A DNA stretch of 33,105 nucleotides, from contig JAAVFQ010000022.1 of NCBI GenBank assembly GCA_014800685.1, forward strand, positions 1-33,105. Direction: 5' to 3'. A model generated the notes under the pieces. That model was not told the origin of the DNA and did no database searches. It saw only the letters and a program-made list of their open reading frames with translations. Made by a program: the position numbers and the translations under genes. Below are positions 1 through 7,214 of the stretch, in pieces. Position 1 is the stretch's first letter. Every line of letters starts with the position of its first letter. Source of the stretch: Bacteroidales bacterium (GTDB lineage Bacteria; Bacteroidota; Bacteroidia; Bacteroidales; Muribaculaceae).

Positions 1-425
1 ATTGTCATTTGCCTATAATAATGCACATCAACTTCAACGGTATTCATTTTACCGTTACTACTATCGCCAACAAGAAACTCAAGTATATAATCGCCGTTAT
101 TTTCAGCGACCATATATTTAGTAATTGGGTCCGATTTTTTTCTTTCTTCCAATTCTGCAATTTTGGCTTGAACCGCTTCTAAAGGCGTTCTATCCCAAAA
201 GATTACACTAACTGTAAACATTTGGTTGTAATGTTCAAGGGTTTCACCTTTTGGCAGATACTCTTGCACAAAATAATTTGCTTGCGGTTGTGCACTCCAC
301 GCAAGAGAGTATTTTGTTCCGCAGTAGTTGATTGGATTTCCGACATTGAAGTATTCCGTGGCTGACTGAGCTGACAAACTCAAACAACTCAAAAGAGATA
401 TAATAATGGATATTACTACTTTCAT
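1..425 (-). CDS. Secreted protein of unknown function, C-terminus cut by window edge
   Basis: An open frame runs leftward from an ATG at 423-425 to the window edge without a stop, so at least 141 residues are present and the C-terminus is missing. The first 19 or so residues form a signal peptide (charged start, Ile/Leu/Ser-rich core, then LSAQS as a likely signal peptidase I site), so the product is probably periplasmic or exported. The mature part is polar, with an acidic/lysine-rich helix-like stretch (about residues 85-100), and shows no domain I recognise. A good promoter lies just upstream at 453-484. A lone Cys in the signal core is not in a lipobox. Function unknown; coding call fairly sure because of the promoter, signal peptide and long open frame. 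Confidence 0.7.
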   Translation of the reverse strand, partial: MKVVISIIISLLSCLSLSAQSATEYFNVGNPINYCGTKYSLAWSAQPQANYFVQEYLPKGETLEHYNQMFTVSVIFWDRTPLEAVQAKIAELEERKKSDPITKYMVAENNGDYILEFLVGDSSNGKMNTVEVDVHYYRQMT

Positions 426-452
426 TTTATATTAGAGTTATATTTCATGAGT

Positions 453-484
453 GCAAATATAATCATTATCAGCGAAATATCAAA
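453..484 (-). promoter_or_regulatory. Bacteroidetes-type promoter for the secreted protein
   Basis: On the minus strand TTTG (481-484) is followed after 19 bases by TATATTTG (454-461) and then C. This is the TTTG-N19-TAnnTTTG pattern of the primary sigma factor of Bacteroidetes, about 30 bases ahead of the ATG at 425. Confidence 0.75.
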
Positions 485-637
485 GAAATACTTCAAGGTC
501 GTGGACTTTGATGATGCATCAGTCGTGGATTTTGCGACATTGCTTCATATCGTAATTATTTCAGCGGTATTCAGCGATTTTCAATTCGCCGGAGGAAAGC
601 AACTTGACGTTGCACGAGCCTCGAAGCGAAAAGAAGC

Positions 638-1114
638 TTATTTGCCTATTTTGGTCTTGATGTAATCAACCATTTTTTTGGGATCTTCACAGCCGAGGAC
701 ATATTTATCACCGTCCTTCATGCGAACAAGAAAGCAATCTGAGGCGTTGCCGTAAAATCCATAATATCTACCAATGTCTCCCTCTCGGAATATTCCCCAG
801 TAACCCATAAAGCCGCCTGAAGCGAATATTCTTATAGCACCCATCGTCGGCTTGAAAAGTTCTACACTTTCCACATTTCGCATAAGAATCTTTTTGTTTT
901 TAAGGAGGCTACCCATAATAATATATTCATCAGTTACCTTAATATAGGCTACGCCATAAAATAAGGCGCAAAAAAACAATATGAGGAAAAGACCCAAGAG
1001 ACAGAAAAACTCAGGTTCTTCTTTCACAGTTGCGATACACCCAACAAACAGCACCCCGTATAAGATTGATGTTAAAATCGTAACATATTGGCTATATTTG
1101 ACTTTGGATTTCAT
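638..1114 (-). CDS. Bacterial PH-domain membrane protein
   Basis: 158 residues. Two hydrophobic segments (about residues 10-30 and 36-56) form a membrane hairpin. They are followed by a soluble part that reads like a bacterial pleckstrin-homology domain: YIKVTDEYIIMGS, then NKKILMRNVESVELFKPT, then a strand-rich end with LVRMKDGDKYVLGC and a closing helix DPKKMVDYIKTKIGK. Such small two-helix PH proteins are common in Bacteroidales and have no firm function. The gene has its own promoter and no co-directional partner within 200 bases downstream. The ATG at 1114 is preceded by a matching promoter, which supports the start. Family call is by pattern only. Confidence 0.75.
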   Translation of the reverse strand: MKSKVKYSQYVTILTSILYGVLFVGCIATVKEEPEFFCLLGLFLILFFCALFYGVAYIKVTDEYIIMGSLLKNKKILMRNVESVELFKPTMGAIRIFASGGFMGYWGIFREGDIGRYYGFYGNASDCFLVRMKDGDKYVLGCEDPKKMVDYIKTKIGK

Positions 1115-1134
1115 AATTTGGTATAAATTTTATT

Positions 1135-1165
1135 CAAAGTTACGAATAATCTGCGAGAAATCAAA
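1135..1165 (-). promoter_or_regulatory. Promoter for the PH-domain gene
   Basis: On the minus strand TTTG (1162-1165), 19 bases, TAACTTTG (1135-1142), about 20 bases ahead of the ATG at 1114. Exact match in both boxes and in spacing to the Bacteroidetes consensus. Confidence 0.8.
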
Positions 1166-1233
1166 GAGACAAGAGTTGGGACTATCCTAACTCTTTGTTT
1201 ATTTCCTAAAAGCACAGGTATTTAACACTCTGA

Positions 1234-1417
1234 TAAGTAAGAGAGAAAATTAATGTACATATAAAACGAAGTGATTTTGGAGATAATTTTGTGGCGGAGC
1301 GAAGATGGATATAAGCATATCTGACTGAGTGACAACGTAAAATTAGCCGAAAGGACAAGTTTTATAATATAAGAGTTTTCTTCTCACATATATTGTTTAA
1401 TTTTTAGAACTTACTTA
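1234..1417. repeat. Interspersed structured element, copy A (TAAGTAAG...CTTACTTA)
   Basis: A 184-base intergenic element starting TAAGTAAG and ending CTTACTTA, the reverse complement. It matches 10701-10886 almost end to end; I count about 25 differences, roughly 87% identity. A central stem pairs 1284-1293 with 1336-1345. A small hairpin GATAT-AAGC-ATATC sits in its loop (1308-1321). An outer arm pairs TATAAAAC near 1260 with GTTTTATA near 1360. No open frame of note and no clear target duplication. It lies between divergently oriented genes (PH-domain gene and DUF1016 gene). It could be a small non-autonomous mobile element or a structured RNA; see findings. Confidence 0.8.
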
Positions 1418-1488
1418 ACGATTTGCTGCCAGGAAGTTACCGGTATATATTAGAGGTGGGAAAAACGGGGAAATTCAAGAATTTTTCG

Positions 1489-1496
1489 TACCTTTG
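1489..1496 (+). promoter_or_regulatory. -7 box (TACCTTTG) of the DUF1016 gene
   Basis: TACCTTTG followed by C, 13 bases before the ATG at 1509. No convincing TTTG lies 19-20 bases upstream. Because the box overlaps the TTG at 1494, that TTG cannot be the start codon; 1509 or 1515 is the likely start, with a very short leader. Confidence 0.5.
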
Positions 1497-1508
1497 CAGT
1501 CTAAAAAT

Positions 1509-2588
1509 ATGTATATGAGTCCACTTCTAAATATAGATAAGACCTATAAAGAATGGCTCACCGGTATAAGTGAGAAGTTCCGTCGTAGCCAAATAAAAGC
1601 TGCCACATCTGTTAATTCCGAAATGCTTAAATTTTATTGGGATTTAGGTCGAGAAATAACAGAAAAGAAATCGCAATATCAATGGGGAAATAAATTCTTT
1701 GAAAATCTTAGTCAGGATTTGAAGATTTAACTGCCCCAAGTAAAAAGTTTTTCGCCTACAAATCTGCGATATATGCAACGCTTCTATCTGCTTTATCCTA
1801 AAGCAGATAAAATTCTTCCCCAAGTTGAGGAAGAAATTACGGAGCAAGAATCTCAAATTGTTCCCCAAGTTGGGGAAGAAATCTTTATGATACCCTGGGG
1901 ACATCATAAAGTCATAATGGATAAATATCAAGACAATATAAACAAGGCGATTTTCTTTGTCCGTAAAACTATAGCGAACAATTGGTCTCGTGGGATGCTT
2001 GAAAATTTTGTGGATACAGACCTTTATGAGCGTCAAGAACATGCAATTACAAATTTTCACAGTGCATTACCTCTGCCTCACGGAGACTTAGCACAGGAGA
2101 TAACAAAAGACCCATATACATTTGATTTTGTCAGTATAGCAGAGGATTATAGAGAGAAAGAGTTGAAAGATGCATTAGAGAATAATATTGCAAAATTTCT
2201 GCTTGAATTGGGTAGCGGCTTTGCTTATATGGGACGCGAATTTAGGATTAAGGTTGGAAGTACAGAGCAATTTTTGGATATGTTGTTCTACAACACCAAA
2301 CTACATTGTTATGTAGTAGTTGAAATAAAAACGAGGAAATTTGAAGCAAGCAGTCTCGGACAACTTGGCACTTACGTTGCCGCCGTCAATCATGAGTTAC
2401 GTGCAGAAACAGATAATCCAACAATCGGCATCCTGATATGTAAGACAAAAGATAATGTGTTGGCTAAATACGCTTTAGAAGCCATAAATGAACCAATCGG
2501 TATTTCTGAATACGAATTGGCAAAACTCTTTCCTGCTGATTTCAAAGGAACATTACCAACAGTAGAAGAAATAGAGAGCAACATATAA
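1509..2588 (+). pseudogene. DUF1016/YhcG-type PDDEXK nuclease gene with an in-frame stop
   Basis: The frame from 1509 reads a DUF1016 N-terminal domain (YKEWLTGISEKFRRSQIKAA, then LKFYWDLGREITEKK) and hits TAA at 1728-1730. The same frame then continues to 2588 with PQVKSFSPTNLRYMQRFYLLY, IPWGHH and the C-terminal nuclease domain: FLDMLFYNTKLHCYVVVEIKTRKF, with the D...E-x-K active-site pattern and the conserved GQLGTYVAAV. Without the stop the protein would be about 359 residues, the usual family size. The two halves are in one frame, so a single nonsense change explains the break; a restart at ATG 1773 could still give a 271-residue nuclease half. DUF1016 proteins often accompany restriction or other defence genes; none is visible here. 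A 45-base in-frame direct repeat lies at 1816-1882. Confidence 0.8.
1816..1882 (+). repeat. In-frame 45-base-period direct repeat with palindromic core
   Basis: TTCCCCAAGTTGRGGAAGAAAT occurs at 1816-1837 and 1861-1882, 45 bases (15 codons) apart. The second copy contains the perfect palindrome TTCCCCAAGTTGGGGAA; the first has one mismatch. It encodes the doubled PQVxEEI module between the DUF1016 N-domain and the IPWGHH motif. Confidence 0.8.
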
Positions 2589-2589
2589 C

Positions 2590-2790
2590 TCAAAAGAGCC
2601 TTTCCTTTCGGATAAGCTCTTGATGTTGAGGGGTCTGAGGCACAGATTCAGTAGGGAAACGTGACCGTTTGCTCCCATGTTATAGTCCCAATTGAACAGC
2701 TCTCTTGCGAAGGCTTCGTAGTCGTCGTAGTTGGCGAGGCTACTCATCATCTTTACAAGGTTTCCTACGCAGTTGATATGGGAGCCGTTG
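2590..2790 (-). pseudogene. Unrecognised gene fragment
   Basis: On the minus strand an open frame of about 65 codons reads from near 2790 (ALLYNGSHINCVGNLVKMM) through SSLANYDDYEAFARELFNWD and NGHVSLLNLC to about 2600. It is bounded upstream by a stop and runs into the end of the DUF1016 gene. Composition is protein-like (Asp/Tyr/Phe/Trp, hydrophobic spacing), unlike the shadow frames nearby, but there is no promoter and I do not recognise the family. It may be a remnant truncated when neighbouring DNA arrived. Apart from this fragment, I see no gene or structured element between 2589 and 2890. Confidence 0.3.
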
Positions 2791-2890
2791 TAAAGTAAGG
2801 CCTTAACATGCTATGGTTCTACTTGACCACAACACGCTCCAAGCCGATGACAGCCTATTAATTTACTCTATAAGTGCACGAAATGCGCAG

Positions 2891-3649
2891 TTAACGGGAT
2901 AATTCCTCGATAACTGCGACTGCTTCTGCCTGATTTTCTTCTGAAGCTCCAACTTTAGCAAAACGTACTATCCCCTCTTTGTCTACTACTATTGTCAAAG
3001 GGAATCCCTCATGCCTCACGAGAGCAACTAAATCTGACGCTTCCTGAAGATGAGTCCATGTAAAATTATGTTGCGTTACAATCGGAAGGATTACTTCTTT
3101 ATTATGGCGAGAGGCTGAAAGAAAGACCACATTCTGGAATCTTTCTTTCCATTGGGATAATATTGGCATTTCTCGTTTGCATGGCCCACACTCAGATTGC
3201 CAAAGATTAATGACATATATTTTGTCTTTAAGTTTTTCGTTATTCCATATATTATTCTCAATATCGGAATATTCAAAATTCACGAAGGGCTCACCCACTT
3301 TTACACCAATTCCTTCATATACGCCCACAGTTTGAGGTTTCAGTCCATTATAATCGCGCAATAGCTTATCACTGTACTTAACATTCTCTGCTGGAATTGC
3401 TCTTGCTTTCATTGAATCTTCTAAAACAAAACCATCTGGCAAATATACAGCGATAACCATTGCTCCATCCGGATCTTTTAGAACAGCCAATGTTGAATTT
3501 CCAGGAATAAGAGATTTTGCATTCTCATTCTTATCAAAAAAGAATCCATCTACAATAGCTGCGGCTTGTTTAAGGCTATCATTAGGAGCTTGAGCAAATA
3601 TGCTTGTACAGCTAATCAGGGACAAAAATAGGTATAGAACTGTTTTCAT
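2891..3649 (-). CDS. TlpA-like periplasmic thioredoxin-fold protein
   Basis: 252 residues with a signal peptide ending near SIFAQ (residue 20). Residues about 115-250 form a thioredoxin-like domain: the active-site motif is ECGPCKREMP with C154 and C157, and GFPLT (cis-Pro loop) and VVDKEGIVRFAKVGA complete the fold. Preceded by about 95 residues of less conserved N-terminal region, as in many Bacteroidetes TlpA/ResA-type proteins that reduce disulfides in the envelope. Its exact substrate cannot be told. It is a single gene with its own promoter at 3669-3699, and the tRNA-Ser lies upstream in the same direction with hairpins between. The ATG at 3649 fits both promoter and signal peptide. Confidence 0.85.
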   Translation of the reverse strand: MKTVLYLFLSLISCTSIFAQAPNDSLKQAAAIVDGFFFDKNENAKSLIPGNSTLAVLKDPDGAMVIAVYLPDGFVLEDSMKARAIPAENVKYSDKLLRDYNGLKPQTVGVYEGIGVKVGEPFVNFEYSDIENNIWNNEKLKDKIYVINLWQSECGPCKREMPILSQWKERFQNVVFLSASRHNKEVILPIVTQHNFTWTHLQEASDLVALVRHEGFPLTIVVDKEGIVRFAKVGASEENQAEAVAVIEELSR

Positions 3650-3668
3650 TGGCGCTACTAATTTAGTG

Positions 3669-3699
3669 CAAAGATAACATTTTTTTACCGGATATCAAA
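3669..3699 (-). promoter_or_regulatory. Promoter for the TlpA-like gene
   Basis: On the minus strand TTTG (3696-3699), 19 bases, TATCTTTG (3669-3676) then C, about 20 bases before the ATG. Full consensus match. Confidence 0.85.
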
Positions 3700-3718
3700 A
3701 GAATAGGATCAAAAAATC

Positions 3719-3759
3719 ACACCCAATCTCACACCGAAACCGGATGTGAAATTGGGTGT
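3719..3759 (-). terminator. Hairpin with T-run, second of two after tRNA-Ser
   Basis: CACCCAAT-TCACA on one side pairs with TGTGA-ATTGGGTG on the other with small mismatches around a CCG/CGG top. On the minus strand it is followed by TGATTTTTTG, so it looks like an intrinsic terminator for transcription coming from the tRNA, just ahead of the next promoter. Confidence 0.6.
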
Positions 3760-3764
3760 TAATA

Positions 3765-3796
3765 CAAAAAGAAGCCTGATTATCAGGCTTCTTTTG
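3765..3796 (-). terminator. Terminator directly behind tRNA-Ser
   Basis: AAGAAGCCTGAT-AATC-type perfect hairpin (stem AAGAAGCCTGA/TCAGGCTTCTT, 4-base turn) beginning right at the tRNA 3' end; the minus strand then reads TTTTTGTATT. Clear intrinsic terminator; symmetric enough to work both ways. Confidence 0.8.
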
Positions 3797-3881
3797 CGGA
3801 GAGAGAGGGATTCGAACCCCCGGAGGTGTGACCCTCAACGGTTTTCAAGACCGCCGCAATCGACCACTCTGCCATCTCTCC
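3797..3881 (-). tRNA. tRNA-Ser (anticodon TGA)
   Basis: 85 bases on the minus strand. The acceptor stem GGAGAGA (3881-3875) pairs with TCTCTCC (3804-3798), with discriminator G. The anticodon arm CGGTCTTGAAAACCG presents TGA. It has the long variable arm typical of class II tRNA-Ser and the T-arm GGGGGTTCGAATCCCTC. The 3' CCA is not encoded. A promoter lies at 3921-3953 and a terminator starts at the 3' end, so this is a single-gene unit. The DNA on its 3' side (1-3796) looks accessory, but I see no second copy of the tRNA 3' end that would mark an integration site. Confidence 0.97.
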
Positions 3882-3920
3882 GGAATTTTCAGGCTTTCTC
3901 TTGCCATCTTGTTTCCGAGT

Positions 3921-3953
3921 GCAAAGTTACAACATTTTTCCCCGTTCTCCAAA
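3921..3953 (-). promoter_or_regulatory. Promoter for tRNA-Ser
   Basis: On the minus strand TTTG (3950-3953), 20 bases, TAACTTTG (3922-3929) then C, about 40 bases before the mature tRNA 5' end. Confidence 0.75.
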
Positions 3954-4029
3954 TTATTTTTATGTTTTTTTACATCTTCTCTCTTATCTCTCTATATGTC
4001 ACCCCATTATCTCTTGACATTTTCTTCAA

Positions 4030-4554
4030 TTATTTCTCATCTTCCCAGTCTGCATAGCCGCTCGTATAGGATATGCCGATGCTTACATTGGCACTTTCCG
4101 GGAGTTTGGGCACAACGACTGCGAATCGTGTAAAGCGTCGTTCTGTAGAATTTTCATCAAGCAAATTACCTATGCCAAGAAATATTGTGAGATTATATGA
4201 CTGCTCTATTCTGTTGCGGAGAAAGTAATATTTGCAGGTCACATACTGAAGTCTATGAAGGCTATAGTATAGCAGCAGTGTGCTCTTACTGAAGTTTATT
4301 TTTTTGAAATAGTCGTTGGAACCGAGTGGATCCTCAGGAAGTTCTTCTATCGAATTTACTACAAGACTCTTATTATCCCATTCGAGACATTTTTCATAAA
4401 ACTCCGTATCGCTGCGGTCAAAAGTCACTGTTGCGGGGATGAAGATGTCTGCTATGGGAAGTGTGACCTCCACGGGAGGCTCTTCATTATGATGGCAGGA
4501 TGTCAGACAGAATAAAATCAGCAGAGAGGGCAAGAGCCACATAAGTTTTTTCAT
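4030..4554 (-). CDS. Small lipoprotein of unknown function
   Basis: 174 residues. A lipoprotein signal (MKKLMWLLPSLLILFCLTSC) gives lipidated C20, followed by HHNEEPP, so it is probably surface- or outer-membrane attached. The mature part alternates short strands and ends with SANVSIGISYTSGYADWEDEK; no catalytic motif or family is recognised. It is divergent from the biotin operon with about 180 bases between; I do not see a clear TAnnTTTG box for it. Composition is more AT-rich than bioA-bioF next door, more like the accessory left end. Confidence 0.75.
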   Translation of the reverse strand: MKKLMWLLPSLLILFCLTSCHHNEEPPVEVTLPIADIFIPATVTFDRSDTEFYEKCLEWDNKSLVVNSIEELPEDPLGSNDYFKKINFSKSTLLLYYSLHRLQYVTCKYYFLRNRIEQSYNLTIFLGIGNLLDENSTERRFTRFAVVVPKLPESANVSIGISYTSGYADWEDEK

Positions 4555-4642
4555 GATGACGGTGCTTGAAGTTCTTAACTCATTCTAATTGAATAACGTC
4601 TCGCAGCGATAAATATTATAACCGGGCCGGCTGCAAGAGTGT

Positions 4643-4675
4643 ATTGTGCGAATCGTATTTTTTTGCTAAATTTGC
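4643..4675 (+). promoter_or_regulatory. Promoter of the biotin operon
   Basis: ATTG (4643-4646), 20 bases, TAAATTTG (4667-4674) then C. It is followed by a leader of about 60 nt to the ATG of bioA. No long inverted repeat that would resemble a BirA operator is visible around it. Confidence 0.7.
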
Positions 4676-4737
4676 AGATTGAATCCAACATTACGCAGTG
4701 CAGCCACGACTCTGCAACTTAGAAAACTTTTAATGTA

Positions 4738-6051
4738 ATGTCATCATCTTCAGATATAAAAGCATCCTATCCGGGAGATGCAGGTCTTGTCTTCGATGAT
4801 TTTGACCGCGAACATCTCTGGCACCCTTATACTTCCACTGACGATCCTCTCCCCACCTACAAGGTAGCGCGAGCCGAAGGGGCCGTCATCACGCTTGCAG
4901 ACGGATGTGAACTTATCGACGGGATGTCTTCCTGGTGGTGTGCGGCTCACGGATATAATCATCCCGTGCTCAATCAGGCTGTCAGGGAACAGCTTGACTC
5001 GATGGCTCACGTCATGTTCGGTGGATTCACTCACCAGCCGGCTATTGACTTGGGACGTCTCTTGCTCTCCATCCTGCCACCATCTATGCATTATCTCTTT
5101 TATGCAGACTCAGGAAGCGTGGCCACTGAGGTAGCCATGAAGATGGCTGTGCAAGCGCAGGATAATCCCCGGCGCACCAACTTTGCCACTATTCTTTCGG
5201 GCTATCATGGCGATACTTGGAATGCCATGTCGGTCTGCGACCCTGTGACCGGCATGCACGGAGCCTTCGGCGATGCTTTGCCCTCCCGCCATTTCGCCCC
5301 CGCTCCCCAATGCCGTTTCGGAGAGGAGTGGGATCCTCAGGATTTCGAGCCTATGCGAAGGCTGCTAAATGAGAAGCCCGACATTCTCGCCGGAGTCATT
5401 CTGGAGCCTATTGTGCAGGGAGCCGGCGGCATGCGCTTCTACCATCCCGAATATCTCCGCCTTCTCCGTAAGGAATGCGATCGTCTCGGACTCATCCTCA
5501 TCTTTGATGAGATTGCTACCGGATTCGGACGTACCGGTCGTCTCTTCGCCTGGGAGCACGCCGGAGTTGAGCCTGACATTATGCTGCTGGGGAAAACGCT
5601 GACAGGAGGCTACATGACATTCTCCTGCGTGGCTGCCTCAGCTGCTGTTGCCGACAAAATATCTTCCGGCTCAGCGGGCTGCATGATGCACGGCCCTACT
5701 TTTATGGGAAATCCGCTGGCCTGCTCCGTTGCGCTTGCTTCCGTGCGTCTCCTGCTTTCTCAACCGTGGCAGCAACGCGTCAGACGCATAGAGGAGATTA
5801 TGAAGACCCGCCTGGAGGAAGCCAGAGGTAAAGAGGGCATAAGAGATGTCAGGGTCATGGGGGCTATCGGTGTTATTGAGACCGAGGAGTCGATTGATGT
5901 CGGCTCTTTCCAGAAAGAGTGCGTGCGCGAGGGGGTATGGATCAGGCCGTTTGGCCATAATGCTTATATCATGCCACCCTTTATGGCTGTCAGCGATGAG
6001 CAGGTGGAAAAGCTCTGCGATGCTCTTCTGAAAATCATATTAAAGAGATGA
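4738..6051 (+). CDS. bioA: Adenosylmethionine--8-amino-7-oxononanoate aminotransferase
   Basis: 437 residues, normal for BioA, a cytosolic PLP enzyme that moves the amino group of S-adenosylmethionine onto KAPA to give 7,8-diaminopelargonate. Family marks in order: [11 protein letters not shown] near the N-terminus, the BioA-specific [61 protein letters not shown] (D257 for the PLP pyridine), and GKTLTGG with K286 as the Schiff-base lysine, then [15 protein letters not shown] and the R/FGH-type C-terminal pattern separate it from other class III aminotransferases. It is the first gene of the operon, and its stop overlaps the next start by ATGA. No bioD or bioB follows, so these must be elsewhere. 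Confidence 0.96.
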   Translation: MSSSSDIKASYPGDAGLVFDDFDREHLWHPYTSTDDPLPTYKVARAEGAVITLADGCELIDGMSSWWCAAHGYNHPVLNQAVREQLDSMAHVMFGGFTHQPAIDLGRLLLSILPPSMHYLFYADSGSVATEVAMKMAVQAQDNPRRTNFATILSGYHGDTWNAMSVCDPVTGMHGAFGDALPSRHFAPAPQCRFGEEWDPQDFEPMRRLLNEKPDILAGVILEPIVQGAGGMRFYHPEYLRLLRKECDRLGLILIFDEIATGFGRTGRLFAWEHAGVEPDIMLLGKTLTGGYMTFSCVAASAAVADKISSGSAGCMMHGPTFMGNPLACSVALASVRLLLSQPWQQRVRRIEEIMKTRLEEARGKEGIRDVRVMGAIGVIETEESIDVGSFQKECVREGVWIRPFGHNAYIMPPFMAVSDEQVEKLCDALLKIILKR

Positions 6052-7214
6052 TAGGCTACCACGAGGATTTCAGAGAAGAGCTCACCGCGCTTGAAGCTCA
6101 ATCGAGACTCAGAAAACTTCCGGAGGATTTTGCCGCTTTGCGCCCCGGACTTATCGACATGAGTTCCAATGACTATCTCGGTCTGGCCGCGGAGGGAGAG
6201 AGTCTGGCGGAAGAGTTTCTCTCTGTCAGCAAATGCCGGGATTTCACCTCTTGCGCATCCCGTCTTCTTTCTCACCGGCAGAAAGAGCATCTTCTTCTTG
6301 AGGATTTGCTTTCTTCGCTTTATGGCAAAGAGGCTCTCATCTTCAATTCCGGCTATCATGCCAACGTGGGCGTCATTCAGGCGCTTGCTCTTCCGGGCAC
6401 CATATTTGTAGCCGACCGGCTCGCTCATGCCTCTATGATAGACGGTCTGATCCTTTCACGCTCTCCATTCGAGAGATTCCGTCATAACGACATTAATCAT
6501 CTGAAACGCATCCTGCTCAAACATCGTGAGGCAGCGCGCATTGTAGTCATCACTGAGGCCATTTTCTCTATGGATGGCGACTCGGCTCCACTCCATGAGC
6601 TCACTGCGCTGAAAGAGGAGTTTCCCAATATGCTTCTCTATCTTGACGAGGCTCATTCTGTGGGTGTCTGCGGGCCACAAGGCCTGGGGAGAGCGGAGGA
6701 GGAGAATCTTCTTGATAACATTGACATCATTATAGGCACTTTCGGGAAAGCACTCGCCTCTTCCGGGGCGTTTGTCGCCACTTCCCCCGCCGTAAAAGAA
6801 TGGCTGATAAATTCTGCACGCAGCCTTATATTCTCCACGGCTCTTCCTCCGGTCAACGTTGCCTACACTCGCTTCATTCTGGAGAAGGTGGTTGACATGA
6901 ATGAGCGTCGGCAACGTCTGAAATGCTTATCAGCGAAATTCAGAGAGGGGTTATCGCGTCTCACCGGCGCTCACACACCCTCAGTCAGTCAGATAGTGCC
7001 ATGGATAACGGGCGACAGTGCTTTAGCTCTTAAAATTTCAGCGGATTTGCGGGAAGCAGGATTTGATGCTCTGCCTATCAGGCGCCCTACGGTGCCCCCC
7101 GGTGGTGAGAGGATACGCTTCTCCCTGAGCGCGTCACTCACAGAAGAGGACATCAGCCGTCTTTTATATCACATCAACTCACTCTCAGCTCACTATGCAG
7201 ATAGAATGGCTTAG
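6048..7214 (+). CDS. bioF: 8-amino-7-oxononanoate synthase (or close AONS-family enzyme)
   Basis: 388 residues, typical for the alpha-oxoamine synthase family. The reaction joins pimeloyl-ACP (or CoA) to alanine with loss of CO2 and uses PLP. Seen: [36 protein letters not shown] and [13 protein letters not shown] with K234 as the PLP lysine. Alone, AONS could be confused with 2-amino-3-ketobutyrate ligase or serine palmitoyltransferase. Lying between bioA and bioGC with a 4-base start/stop overlap makes BioF the strong call. The next gene starts 20 bases before this one ends, so the three are probably translated in coupled fashion. Confidence 0.95.
   Translation: MIGYHEDFREELTALEAQSRLRKLPEDFAALRPGLIDMSSNDYLGLAAEGESLAEEFLSVSKCRDFTSCASRLLSHRQKEHLLLEDLLSSLYGKEALIFNSGYHANVGVIQALALPGTIFVADRLAHASMIDGLILSRSPFERFRHNDINHLKRILLKHREAARIVVITEAIFSMDGDSAPLHELTALKEEFPNMLLYLDEAHSVGVCGPQGLGRAEEENLLDNIDIIIGTFGKALASSGAFVATSPAVKEWLINSARSLIFSTALPPVNVAYTRFILEKVVDMNERRQRLKCLSAKFREGLSRLTGAHTPSVSQIVPWITGDSALALKISADLREAGFDALPIRRPTVPPGGERIRFSLSASLTEEDISRLLYHINSLSAHYADRMA

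Noticed and set aside
447..665. 72-codon plus-strand frame
   Set aside because: It runs through the promoter of the minus-strand secreted protein gene and into the end of the PH-domain gene, has no promoter, and shows no signal or domain.
1494..1508. TTG start for the DUF1016 gene
   Set aside because: It lies within the TACCTTTG promoter box; ATG at 1509 is the sensible start.
3746..4133. Two plus-strand frames of about 100 codons
   Set aside because: They cross the tRNA-Ser gene, its terminator and promoter on the opposite strand.
4620..4737. BirA operator at the biotin promoter
   Set aside because: No TTGTAAAC/GTTTACAA-like dyad is present; only a short TGCAG/CTGCA hairpin in the leader.
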